A stretch of DNA of 64,000 bases from an uncultured bacterium. GTDB lineage: Bacteria; Verrucomicrobiota; Kiritimatiellia; CAIKKV01; CALHGX01. The stretch covers positions 1 to 64,000 of the forward strand of contig CALHGX010000023.1 of assembly GCA_938031185.1 (NCBI GenBank), given 5' to 3'. The notes under the pieces are model-generated. The model worked only from the letters and a program-made list of their open reading frames with translations, had not been told where the DNA came from and made no database searches. Shown here piece after piece: positions 34,755 to 42,257 of the stretch (the stretch's first letter is position 1; each line of letters begins with the position of its first letter). Both the position numbers and the translations under genes were made by a program.

Positions 34755-35239
34755 GGATGTCCTCCCGTCGCGAGGCCGCCTTCGGCCAGAAATGCGGCCA
34801 GCCGGGCGGGCGGAACCGCCTGGCGTTCCATTCGATCCACCCAGGAAAAATCCACGTTTCGATTGGCGGCGCGGAACTGTTTTTCCACGTCCGCGTTGAA
34901 GCCCTTGCCGGCGAGAGCCAGCTCGCCGCTTGATGCGGCCTGCGCGGGGGTTTCCCCGGGCCGAAGCGTCACCACGCTGCGGGTGAGGGCCGAGTTGTGC
35001 ACCCACCCGGTCAGCCGACCGTCTTCGGTCCGCACCCGGACCCAGCTTCCGCTTCGTTCGTCCACCGCGACCCGCTGTCCGTAAGCGAGCGCGCCGGCGA
35101 CCGTGGCGAGGAAGGAGGGTGTTGTGCGAACGTCCGCCGACCGGACCTGGACGCTTAAGGTTTCCGCGGCGAACGCGCCGCGCGCCGCGACGAGCATGAC
35201 GACCGCAGTGGTGAGGGCCAATCGCGCGAGCCGGATCAT
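34751..35239 (-). CDS. Exported SH3b-domain protein
   Basis: 162 aa with signal peptide (ALTTAVVMLVAARGAFAAE). A bacterial SH3 domain lies at about residues 27-85 (SADVRTTPSFLATVAGAL, WVRVRTEDGRLTGWVHNSAL). The C-terminal half carries conserved-looking FNADVEKQFRAANRNVDFSWVDRME, of unknown function. It overlaps the downstream M48 peptidase by 4 bp, so the two are translationally coupled and likely act together in the periplasm. First gene of the SH3-M48-cyclase-queF operon. Confidence 0.85.
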   Translation of the reverse strand: MIRLARLALTTAVVMLVAARGAFAAETLSVQVRSADVRTTPSFLATVAGALAYGQRVAVDERSGSWVRVRTEDGRLTGWVHNSALTRSVVTLRPGETPAQAASSGELALAGKGFNADVEKQFRAANRNVDFSWVDRMERQAVPPARLAAFLAEGGLATGGHP

Positions 35240-35293
35240 AGGCGCTTTTCCTCCTGCCTTTTGGGGGCATGTTAGCAGACGGCGGAACGCAGT

Positions 35294-36298
35294 TCAACCG
35301 TTTGCCGTGCCGCCGTCGGGCGCTATGCCTTCGCGCCGCCACACGTCGAGCATCAGTTCATAGCGCTGGAGGCGCATGCCGGTGTAGATGCAGTTGCTCG
35401 TCGAAAAAATGTAGCCGCCGCCGGGCATGCCGTGGCGGAGCGCGTAGCGGGCGGAGGCGATGACCTCCTCGTCCGTGCCGGTGTCGAGCATTCCGCAGCT
35501 CACATTTCCCATCAGGCACACCTCGTTCCCATACTGGCGCTTGACCTCGGCGATATCCACGCCGCCCTGGGGGTCGAGGGAGTGGAGCACATGCGGGCGG
35601 GCCTGGATGAGCTGGTCGAGAATGGGCATGATGTTGCCGTCCGTGTGCTTGATCGTGTAGAAGCCCATATCGCGCAGGGCGCGAATGGTGGCGGCGAGGT
35701 AGGGCGTGACGAATTCCGAGAAGAGCGAAGGGCTGAGGAACGGACCGTTGTTGAAGCAGTAGTCCGAGCACATGCCGAAGCCGTCCACGCCGCCATGGCG
35801 GTGCACCATTTCCGCCACGCGCAGAGCGTCATCCACCGCGGCCTGGGCTTCCGCCTTGAGCTGCTCCGGCTCGTCGGCGATGCGCCACGAGAACTTCTCC
35901 ATGCTGTTTCCACCGGGAATCGCAAAGGTGGGGTCGAGATAGAGCATGAGGAAATAGCGATCGCCGGTCTTTTCCCGGATCAGGTCCACGAGCCGCAAGC
36001 CTTCTTCGGTGCTGGTGGGGGGCGCGGGATGGACGAAGATGGCGCTGTGTTCGAACCGCTCGGCGGTCGCGATGTAGATGTCCGCCATGTCGCGGCGGTG
36101 CAGTTCCCGCTCCTTTTCCTCCATCTGCTGCCATTGGTGGTAGGAGCGGTGATGGGGATGCACCTTGCCCAGCGCCTCCATGGTCAGGTAGAACACCAGC
36201 TCGAAGTGGGGCACGCGGCCCGGGATGGGGCGGTGTTCAATAGCGCGGATGATGGTTTCGCGAGGCGTGAGTTTTTCAGCGGACGCCATGGTGTTCAT
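35294..36298 (-). CDS. UroD/MtaA-superfamily protein coupled to the ATP-grasp operon
   Basis: 334 aa TIM-barrel of the uroporphyrinogen decarboxylase/corrinoid methyltransferase superfamily, starting at ATG 36298 with a 4 bp ATGA overlap with the ATP-grasp-GNAT gene. N-terminal TPRETIIRAIEHRPIPGRVP is the family opening. Where MtaA-type enzymes have H-x-C-G, this protein has KHTDGN, so one expected zinc thiolate is an Asp; a later Cys remains (TSNCIYTG). It lacks the HemE decarboxylase hallmarks, so a haem role is unlikely. Coupling suggests a function in the beta-lysine-like pathway, perhaps methyl transfer; substrate unknown. Confidence 0.75.
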   Translation of the reverse strand: MNTMASAEKLTPRETIIRAIEHRPIPGRVPHFELVFYLTMEALGKVHPHHRSYHQWQQMEEKERELHRRDMADIYIATAERFEHSAIFVHPAPPTSTEEGLRLVDLIREKTGDRYFLMLYLDPTFAIPGGNSMEKFSWRIADEPEQLKAEAQAAVDDALRVAEMVHRHGGVDGFGMCSDYCFNNGPFLSPSLFSEFVTPYLAATIRALRDMGFYTIKHTDGNIMPILDQLIQARPHVLHSLDPQGGVDIAEVKRQYGNEVCLMGNVSCGMLDTGTDEEVIASARYALRHGMPGGGYIFSTSNCIYTGMRLQRYELMLDVWRREGIAPDGGTANG

Positions 36299-37854
36299 AG
36301 CAGGGAAAGCTCCTCCGACAGGTCCTTGGCGCATACAATCTTATCGTCCCCGGGCGCGTAGAAATCGCGAAGTCGCGCCACGATTTCGTAGGCTGCGTCG
36401 CGGTAGAAACCGCGCGTGGATTGATATCGCGGCTGGCTCGAGGTTTCAATGATGGCCATGCGGCCGCCTTTGAGTCGGATCTGGCTTTCGGCGAATTCGA
36501 GCAAGGCCTTGCCGAGGCCACGGCGTTGGTGGGATGGCGCCACCACGATCCAGTAGATGTCGTAGCTGCCCAGCGTGCACGGGATGGGGCCGAAACAAAT
36601 CCATCCGACCGGTTGCGCCTGATCCTCCACGACGAAAGACTGATAGTGCCCGAGTTCGCCCTCTTGGGCAGCTTGTTCGAGGACCTCGGCGGCCACTTCG
36701 ACCTCGTCGTCCCGGAAAAAGCCGGTATGGCGGACGAGCGAAAGGACGGCGTCGAGGTCTCCGGCCCGCATCCGGCGAATGTTCGCCTCGCCCCGAGCCG
36801 TTTTCGGCTTGGCCGTCCGGCCGGATCCCGCCGCCGGTCGAGGCCGTCGGTGGTGGGCGTTTTCCACCAGGGCGGCCACGAAATCCTCGAATGGAATACC
36901 GGCGGCGTGAAGCGCCCCAACGAATCCGGTGTCCGGCGCAATGTCGGGATTGGGATTTACTTCCAAGATGAAAAGGCGGCCTTCCGAATCGGCCCGAAAA
37001 TCCACCCGGGCGTAGTCCTGGCAATCCAGCGTGCTCCAGGCGGCCAGCGCATGACGGCGGAGTTGTTCCGCCAGGGCCTGATCCAAGGGCGCTGGAACGA
37101 CCCGCCGGGTGTGCTGGTATTCGAAAGAGTCTGGAAGCCATTTGGCGGCGTAGTCTACGATGCGGGGGCGGTCGCGGCCGAAATCGTCGAACACCACTTC
37201 CGAGGGCGGCAAGATCTCCACCTCGCGTCCGCGCTGATACAGGGCGACGTTCAGTTCCCGTTCGCCGACAAAAGACTCGATGAGCGCCGGTTGACGAAAA
37301 TTGGCATGCACGCGCGCCACAGCCCGCCGAAGTTGTTCGAGATCTTCCGGCACAACGGACTGGGCGTCAATGCCCTCGCTGGCGTCGGTTTGAAGAGGCT
37401 TGACGATCCAGGGCGACGGGGGGAGCCGCCCCGTGTCCCACCCGTCGGACACGGGCGCCAGCACGCCCGGGGGCACCGGCAGCCCCGCTTCCCGCAGGAC
37501 CGCCTTGGCGCGCCACTTGTCGTTAGCCAGCGACTGGCAGGCGCTGGTGTTGCCGGTGCAGGATTTGCCGAAGGCCATGCAGATAGCAGGCACGTAGGCC
37601 GCGTCGGCGGGGCGATTCGGAAAGCTTTCGACCAGATTGAAGAGAATACGCTCGGGCGTGGCCGCCAACAGGGGCGGCAGTTCGCAGAGATCGGACAACG
37701 CGGCTACGCGGTGGGATGCGCCGAGCCGGTCGAGGGCCGCGGTCACCGCCTTGACCTCCTCCAGCACGCCCACCTCGCTCTCGATGCCGTGGCCCGAGGC
37801 GGCGGCGCGCGGCGCGTTGTGAATAATCAGGACCGGTGGAAGTTTTCCGTGCAT
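36295..37854 (-). CDS. ATP-grasp ligase (D-Ala-D-Ala ligase-like) fused to a GNAT acetyltransferase
   Basis: 519 aa two-domain protein. Residues about 1-345 form an ATP-grasp ligase (FNLVESFPNRPADAAYVPAI, PWIVKPLQTDASEGIDAQSV, ALIESFVGERELNVALY, DYARVDFRADSEGRLFILEVNPNPD), with the Mg/ATP-binding Glu and Asn of LEVNPNPD in place. An Ala/Pro linker leads to a GNAT domain at about 370-510 (IRRMRAGDLDAVLSL, WIVVAPSHQRRGLGKALLEFAE as the acetyl-CoA pyrophosphate loop). It starts where the preceding ATP-grasp gene stops (1 bp overlap). The fusion suggests sequential ligation and N-acetylation of one metabolite. Confidence 0.85.
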   Translation of the reverse strand: MHGKLPPVLIIHNAPRAAASGHGIESEVGVLEEVKAVTAALDRLGASHRVAALSDLCELPPLLAATPERILFNLVESFPNRPADAAYVPAICMAFGKSCTGNTSACQSLANDKWRAKAVLREAGLPVPPGVLAPVSDGWDTGRLPPSPWIVKPLQTDASEGIDAQSVVPEDLEQLRRAVARVHANFRQPALIESFVGERELNVALYQRGREVEILPPSEVVFDDFGRDRPRIVDYAAKWLPDSFEYQHTRRVVPAPLDQALAEQLRRHALAAWSTLDCQDYARVDFRADSEGRLFILEVNPNPDIAPDTGFVGALHAAGIPFEDFVAALVENAHHRRPRPAAGSGRTAKPKTARGEANIRRMRAGDLDAVLSLVRHTGFFRDDEVEVAAEVLEQAAQEGELGHYQSFVVEDQAQPVGWICFGPIPCTLGSYDIYWIVVAPSHQRRGLGKALLEFAESQIRLKGGRMAIIETSSQPRYQSTRGFYRDAAYEIVARLRDFYAPGDDKIVCAKDLSEELSLL

Positions 37855-38837
37855 CAGCGTACACGCGACAACGCGCCTTCAAGAATCGTGCGGATGAGGT
37901 CTGAATAGGTTACCCCCTCCTGCGCGGCGATCAGGGGCAGATCGGAATGGTCCGGGTGCAGGCCGGGCAGAGGATTGACCTCCATAAACGCCGGCAAACC
38001 GTGCCGGTCGAGCCGGATGTCGACCCGGCCGGCGTCGCGGCACTCCAGGACGCGATAGCTTTCCAGCGCGAGCCGTTCCACGGCGCCGATCAACTCGTCC
38101 CGGTGCGGCCGCACATAGCGAACCAGTTGCTCGCAATGCTCCTTGACGTGGTAGGAATAGATGTCCGTCTGGGCGTGTTCGAGGATTTCCACTTCCATCA
38201 CGCCGAGCACCCGCGCCGACGGCCCTTCACCGACCAGGCCGACGGTGAACTCACGGCCGGGCAGGTATTCCTCGATCAGGACCGGTTGCCGAAACCGGTC
38301 GATGAGCGCCCGGCAGGCGGGGACAAGATCCTCGGGCTGTTCCACTCGGGATGTGTGGTCAATGCCCTTGCCGGTGCCTTCGGCGAGGGGTTTGACGAAA
38401 AGCGGAAACTCCAGGCTGATATTGTTCAAGTGGGCCGGGTCTCGCGCCACATGGAATCGGGGCGTGTGCAGTCCTGCCGACTGCACGAGCCGTTTGGCAA
38501 CGGACTTGTCCAACGTGACGGCGCAGACCAAAGGGTCAGAGAAAGTATAGGCGATGCCGTACGCATCCAGGAGACAGGGCACTTGGGATTCGCGACCTCG
38601 GCCGGCCACGCCCTCCGCGATATTGAAGACGGCATCCCACCGGTCTCCTTTTACGAGCCGGGCGCAGAGGTTTTTCACGTGTCCGATCCGATCGGTTCGA
38701 CAGCCGAGGGTTCGAATGGTTTGTTCCAGCGCGTTGATTGTGGCGTCCGAATCGAATTCCGCGACGGCCTCGGGGGAGAAACCCATGGCGAGATACTCGC
38801 TTCGCAGGTCATAAGTCAGGCCGATCAACGCGTTCAT
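37854..38837 (-). CDS. D-Ala-D-Ala ligase-like ATP-grasp protein
   Basis: 327 aa carboxylate-amine ligase of the ATP-grasp superfamily: VFNIAEGVAGRGRESQVPCLLD, TLDKSVAKRLVQSAGLHTPRF, PLFVKPLAEGTGKGIDHTS, PVLIEEYLPGREFTVGL and FMEVNPLPGLHPDHSDLP. The N-terminal FNIAEG variant and its neighbours set it apart from the peptidoglycan Ddl, so it probably ligates another amino acid. It starts at ATG 38837 without an SD, next to a -35/-10 pair that would place transcription start at the ATG. It shares a start/stop base with the next gene. Confidence 0.85.
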   Translation of the reverse strand: MNALIGLTYDLRSEYLAMGFSPEAVAEFDSDATINALEQTIRTLGCRTDRIGHVKNLCARLVKGDRWDAVFNIAEGVAGRGRESQVPCLLDAYGIAYTFSDPLVCAVTLDKSVAKRLVQSAGLHTPRFHVARDPAHLNNISLEFPLFVKPLAEGTGKGIDHTSRVEQPEDLVPACRALIDRFRQPVLIEEYLPGREFTVGLVGEGPSARVLGVMEVEILEHAQTDIYSYHVKEHCEQLVRYVRPHRDELIGAVERLALESYRVLECRDAGRVDIRLDRHGLPAFMEVNPLPGLHPDHSDLPLIAAQEGVTYSDLIRTILEGALSRVR

Positions 38838-38846
38838 GGCCGGTTA

Positions 38847-38876
38847 TGAGACCACACGCATCCGCGCGTTGTCAAG
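38847..38876 (-). promoter_or_regulatory. Internal promoter, probably leaderless, for the ATP-grasp genes
   Basis: Minus-strand TTGACA (38876-38871, perfect -35), 18 nt spacer, TCTCAT (38852-38847, 4 of 6), then only 9 nt to the ATG at 38837. The expected start point coincides with the ATG, which lacks an SD. Confidence 0.5.
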
Positions 38877-38958
38877 GCGCGCGCCGGAGGGGACCGGTTT
38901 GGACGGTGTGTGGCATAGGGCGCAGCGCGGCGGATCGTTGCCGGACGGCCGGAGGCGA

Positions 38959-40296
38959 TTAGAATCCGGCGAATTCGGTTTGGCGCGGGTCTCCGGGAGA
39001 ATATTCGCGATGGCCATTTCGCTGGCGTACCGTTACGGCCGGGGCGATGGCCGAGAGGCGTCCCGAGGCGAGCCCCCACACGCCCGTCGCGGCCCTCTTT
39101 GGAAATGCGCGTCGGGCGGTTTCCGGGACGATCGGCTCGGGATAGTTCACCAACAAGCCCTCGTAGTTCCTCAATACCGTGTGCGTGGGACTGGACGAGA
39201 CGATGTAGTTCGGGAGCAGGGGAATCTTGCCGCCGCCGTGCGGCGCGTCCACGACGAACTGCGGGATGGCCAAGCCGCTCAGACGCCCGCGGAGGTACTC
39301 CATGATTTCGATGCCGCGGCTCAACGGGGTGCGGAAATGCTCGATGCCGCGGACGAGATCGCATTGGAAGAGGTAGTAGGGACGCACTCGCATGCGAACC
39401 AACGCGCGGCAGAGCTCTTCCATGATGAGGGGCGAATCGTTCACTCCGCGCAGGAGCACGGATTGGTTTCCGAGGGGGATGCCCGCGTCCGCCAGCCGCG
39501 TGCAGGCGGCGGCCGATTCGGCCGTCACTTCCTGTGGATGATTGAAATGGGTGTTGATCCAAAGGGGGTGATACTTGCGGAGCATGCGCGTGAGTTCTTC
39601 GGTGATGCGCTGGGGCAGGACCACCGGGGCGCGGGTGCCCAAGCGGATGATTTGCACGCTCGGCACGGCGCGCAGAGCCGCCAGGATGCGCTCCAGCAGA
39701 GAGGTGGACATGGTGAGCGGATCGCCGCCGGAAACCACCACGTCCGTGATTTCCGGGTGCGCGGCGAGGTATTGGGCGACCTCGCGCAAACGGGCCACGG
39801 AAAGAGAAGTCTCCCGGGTGCCGGCCACCCGCTTGCGGGTGCAATGGCGGCAATACATGGCGCACATGGTGGTGGAAATGAGCAGTGCGCGGTCCCGGTA
39901 GCGATGCACGAGGCCGGGCACGGGCATGTCCGCCTCCTCTTCCAGCGGATCGGGCGTGAGGAAGCTCGGATCGCAAAGTTCCTGCGCCTGCGGGACGCTC
40001 ATGCGGAAGATGGGGTCCTGATAGCCCGGGACGCGAATCAGCGAAGCATAGTAGGGCGTGATCGCCAGGGGATAGCGTTCCACCACTTTCTCGATCGCGC
40101 GATGACCCCGCAAGGGGGGAAACTGCTCCGTCAGTTGCGCAAAGGACCGGATGCGGTTTCTTATCTGCCAGCGCCAGTCATCCCAGCGGGCATTTGCGCG
40201 AACGGGCGCCGGCGGCGTCTCGCTCGTCAATGCGGATGGAAGCGGAGGTTCGTCGGCGGGGGACTGTATTGACGCGGCGGCTTCCTGGCGATCCAT
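38959..40296 (-). CDS. kamA: KamA-type lysine 2,3-aminomutase (radical SAM, PLP)
   Basis: 445 aa from ATG 40296 (SD AAAGGA). The radical-SAM cluster motif is C145-x3-C149-x2-C152 (MCAMYCRHCTRKR). The clostridial lysine 2,3-aminomutase aligns with a constant offset of 20 residues: Cys125/129/132 become 145/149/152, PLP-Lys337 becomes Lys357 (PHGGGKIP), and the two lysine-recognition aspartates Asp293 and Asp330 become Asp313 (QCDLVRG) and Asp350 (VVDAPHG). Retention of both acids favours L-lysine as substrate and beta-lysine as product, rather than glutamate. It is longer than the EF-P enzyme EpmB. A GNAT domain (the AblB reaction) is encoded two genes downstream. Confidence 0.9.
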   Translation of the reverse strand: MDRQEAAASIQSPADEPPLPSALTSETPPAPVRANARWDDWRWQIRNRIRSFAQLTEQFPPLRGHRAIEKVVERYPLAITPYYASLIRVPGYQDPIFRMSVPQAQELCDPSFLTPDPLEEEADMPVPGLVHRYRDRALLISTTMCAMYCRHCTRKRVAGTRETSLSVARLREVAQYLAAHPEITDVVVSGGDPLTMSTSLLERILAALRAVPSVQIIRLGTRAPVVLPQRITEELTRMLRKYHPLWINTHFNHPQEVTAESAAACTRLADAGIPLGNQSVLLRGVNDSPLIMEELCRALVRMRVRPYYLFQCDLVRGIEHFRTPLSRGIEIMEYLRGRLSGLAIPQFVVDAPHGGGKIPLLPNYIVSSSPTHTVLRNYEGLLVNYPEPIVPETARRAFPKRAATGVWGLASGRLSAIAPAVTVRQRNGHREYSPGDPRQTEFAGF

Positions 40297-40327
40297 GGAG
40301 GCATCCTTTCTGCGTGGTGAGGGGTTT

Positions 40328-40357
40328 GTTATATTCCTGCGGGAGTTTTTCAAGCAA
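40328..40357 (-). promoter_or_regulatory. Candidate kamA promoter
   Basis: Minus-strand TTGCTT (40357-40352), 18 nt spacer, TATAAC (40333-40328, 5 of 6), about 30 nt upstream of the kamA ATG and its SD. kamA can therefore be expressed separately from tetR. Confidence 0.5.
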
Positions 40358-40407
40358 CCGGCGCATGGGGCGCACGCGACGGACATTCTTTGAGCGCTGT
40401 TCATCGG

Positions 40408-41037
40408 CTATTCCAGCCAAGAGGCCACGCCATCAAGCAGCAGGCGGGGCACATCGTCCGCCAGCGCGGACAGCTCCTCCTTGTTCATCCCCAGCATGGC
40501 CAACCCCAGCATGCCCAGGGGCAGGCCGACGGCGGCGCACGCCAGACGGCGGAGATGGCCGGCATCCGCGTCGGCCTTGGCACGTTCGCTCAACATTTTT
40601 TCGATCGCGGCCAAGTGGGTGAGAAAGGGTTGTTCCATGGTGGGTGCCGTTCCACGGCGAAGGCGGCTCATCACCCGCGCCTGAAAGAGGATGGCCACCT
40701 CGTCGGGATGAGCGTGAAAGAAAGCGGCATGAGTCCGGGTGATGTGGTGGAAAGCGTCTCGGAGCGTGGCGGCCTCGGACCATCCAGGGCGCAGCGTTGC
40801 CTTCAACTGTTCGAATACCCCCTCGACCAAGGTTATCAGCAGCGCGTACTTGTCCTCAAAATGGCGGTAGAACGTCCCTTTGCCAATGTCTGCCCGTTCC
40901 GTAATATCCTCGATGGTGGCCGCATCCACTCCTACTTCGGCGAAAACGGCCAAGGCGGATTCCAAAAGCCTTCGCCGAGTATTTCCGGCTCTCCGGGCTG
41001 TACGCCCTTTTTGGGTATTTGCTGGCTGATCAATCAT
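40408..41037 (-). CDS. TetR/AcrR-family transcriptional regulator
   Basis: 209 aa with an N-terminal TetR HTH (RRRLLESALAVFAEVGVDAATIEDITERADIGKGTFYRHFEDKYAL) and a helical ligand-binding C-terminus without an assignable ligand. It is the gene upstream of kamA on the same strand, with its stop 50-80 bp before the kamA promoter. Repeated palindromes in the 320 bp upstream region overlap its promoter, which suggests autoregulation and possible control of the divergent MshEN gene. Whether it controls kamA is not shown by the sequence. Confidence 0.88.
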   Translation of the reverse strand: MIDQPANTQKGRTARRAGNTRRRLLESALAVFAEVGVDAATIEDITERADIGKGTFYRHFEDKYALLITLVEGVFEQLKATLRPGWSEAATLRDAFHHITRTHAAFFHAHPDEVAILFQARVMSRLRRGTAPTMEQPFLTHLAAIEKMLSERAKADADAGHLRRLACAAVGLPLGMLGLAMLGMNKEELSALADDVPRLLLDGVASWLE

Positions 41038-41045
41038 ATACTTCA

Positions 41046-41079
41046 GCGAATGATCTGTCGCTGGCGACCATACAGTCGC
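41046..41079. promoter_or_regulatory. Tandem palindromic TetR operator candidates in the tetR leader
   Basis: Two adjacent 16 bp inverted repeats: GCGA-N8-TCGC (41046-41061) and GCGAC-CATACA-GTCGC (41064-41079), just upstream of the tetR ATG. The second shares GCGACCA-x-AC-x-GTC with the copy at 41178. A weaker TGAC-N7-GTCA lies at 41097-41111. Confidence 0.5.
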
Positions 41080-41164
41080 TTGCGGCTAAAAGGTCGTGAC
41101 ATATTGGGTCATGCCATCCATGAACAACAATATATGGACATTAGTGTGCGATTCATTTGCGAAC

Positions 41165-41193
41165 AAAATAGTCATAAGCGACCAAACGGTCAA
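41165..41193 (-). promoter_or_regulatory. tetR promoter overlapped by an operator palindrome
   Basis: Minus-strand TTGACC (41193-41188), 17 nt spacer, TATTTT (41170-41165). The palindrome GCGACC-AAAC-GGTCAA (41178-41193) covers the -35 box and resembles TetR-family sites of the GACC-N4-GGTC type. On the plus strand a -10-like TTTAAT (41202-41207) lies just beyond it, so the same operator could also control the divergent MshEN gene. Confidence 0.5.
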
Positions 41194-41355
41194 TACAGAA
41201 TTTTAATCTTTTTCAAACACGGTATGGAGACCGGCGACGATTCTCTCCGATGAGAAAAAATAACGCTTCATCAGGTCCGCAAACTGCTGTAATAAGTCAC
41301 TAGTCTGATGGATGTGGCGCGCGTTGGTTCGACTCGTGCCGGCGGGGAGGCACCG

Positions 41356-42249
41356 ATGAAGGATGATCGGATGAGTGACAAGAGCGATTCGGAGAGCCAG
41401 GTGTGGAATGCGATTGCCGTTTTTGAACAGATACTGCAGACACTGCCGAATGATCGTGTTTCGTTGGAAGCCCTCTCGCATGCCTATGAGCAAGTTGGGG
41501 ATGCGGCCAAGGCACGGGAGTATTTCCTGCGGCTGGCCGGCATTGTGTTGGAGGAAAAGGACTTGGATGCCGCACGGCAGCTATCCGAAAACCTCCGCCG
41601 ATATGATGACGGCGACCCGGCTGTTTCGGAAATGCAGCGCCGCATTCGAGAAAGCTTGCGGCAGACGCCGTCCCCTGTCGCGCCAGGGCCGGAGACATCC
41701 GCCCGACAGGGCAAGGCACAGGAGCGGGCCGGCGTTACGGAGGATCTCAAACGACAAAAGGCCAATATTGCCGCGGAATTGAGTTTTGCCTGGGCCCTCT
41801 ACCAGGCGGGCGAACTGACGCAGGAGGAGTACGCGACAGTGGCGCAGGATCTCACGGAGGTTTCGATGGCGCCCGGCGGCGTGACGATTTCCACGCTGCA
41901 CGCGCTTCAGGACCGTAACTCCGCCAGTCTGGAGCGGGCCATTTGTTTCGCGGCTCGGGAACGCGGCACACCGGTGTTGCCGCTGCAGTTTTTTGAGGTG
42001 CAGGAGAAGACCGCGCAACTATTGCCGCTGGAGTACATGATCCGCAACGGCGTCATGGTGTTCGATCTGATTGGGAATGAGGCGCTGGTGGCGATCATGA
42101 ATCCCTTCAACACGTCGTTGATGGAGGAAGTGGAAGCCAGGCTGCGCCGGAAATGCCACTTTTATCTGGCCCTGCCGGCGGATTTTGACGCCGTGATCGG
42201 CCAGATCAAGAGCAAGGTGGAAGGCGCCGCTCCTTCAGTGAGCGGATGA
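41356..42249 (+). CDS. TPR-MshEN (GspE N-terminal domain) protein
   Basis: 297 aa from ATG 41356 (SD GGGGAGG). The N-terminal half is TPR-like (FEQILQTLPNDRVSLEALSHAYEQVGD, AREYFLRLAGIVLEEKD). The C-terminal half is a MshEN/T2SSE-N domain (ATVAQDLTEVS..., PLQFFEVQEKTAQLLPLEYMIRNGVMVFDLIGNEALVAIMNP). There is no secretion ATPase domain, so it is a stand-alone version. MshEN domains can bind cyclic di-GMP, but the ligand motif is not obvious here. It converges on a GspB-like gene, which supports a link to a type II secretion or type IV pilus-like system. Confidence 0.8.
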   Translation: MKDDRMSDKSDSESQVWNAIAVFEQILQTLPNDRVSLEALSHAYEQVGDAAKAREYFLRLAGIVLEEKDLDAARQLSENLRRYDDGDPAVSEMQRRIRESLRQTPSPVAPGPETSARQGKAQERAGVTEDLKRQKANIAAELSFAWALYQAGELTQEEYATVAQDLTEVSMAPGGVTISTLHALQDRNSASLERAICFAARERGTPVLPLQFFEVQEKTAQLLPLEYMIRNGVMVFDLIGNEALVAIMNPFNTSLMEEVEARLRRKCHFYLALPADFDAVIGQIKSKVEGAAPSVSG

Positions 42250-42257
42250 CGCGCCGC

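Larger units (their letters stand above)
41038..41355. promoter_or_regulatory. AT-rich divergent regulatory region (tetR / MshEN gene)
   Basis: 318 bp without a coding gene, clearly more AT-rich than the surroundings. It holds three or four related palindromes, the tetR promoter and a plus-strand -10 candidate. No tRNA or small gene is visible. Confidence 0.5.

Noticed and set aside
36295-38837. The two ATP-grasp genes as peptidoglycan Ddl enzymes
   Set aside because: Although Ddl-like, they have FNIAEG/FNLVES variants, one is fused to GNAT, and both are in an operon with KamA rather than with mur genes; substrate therefore left open.
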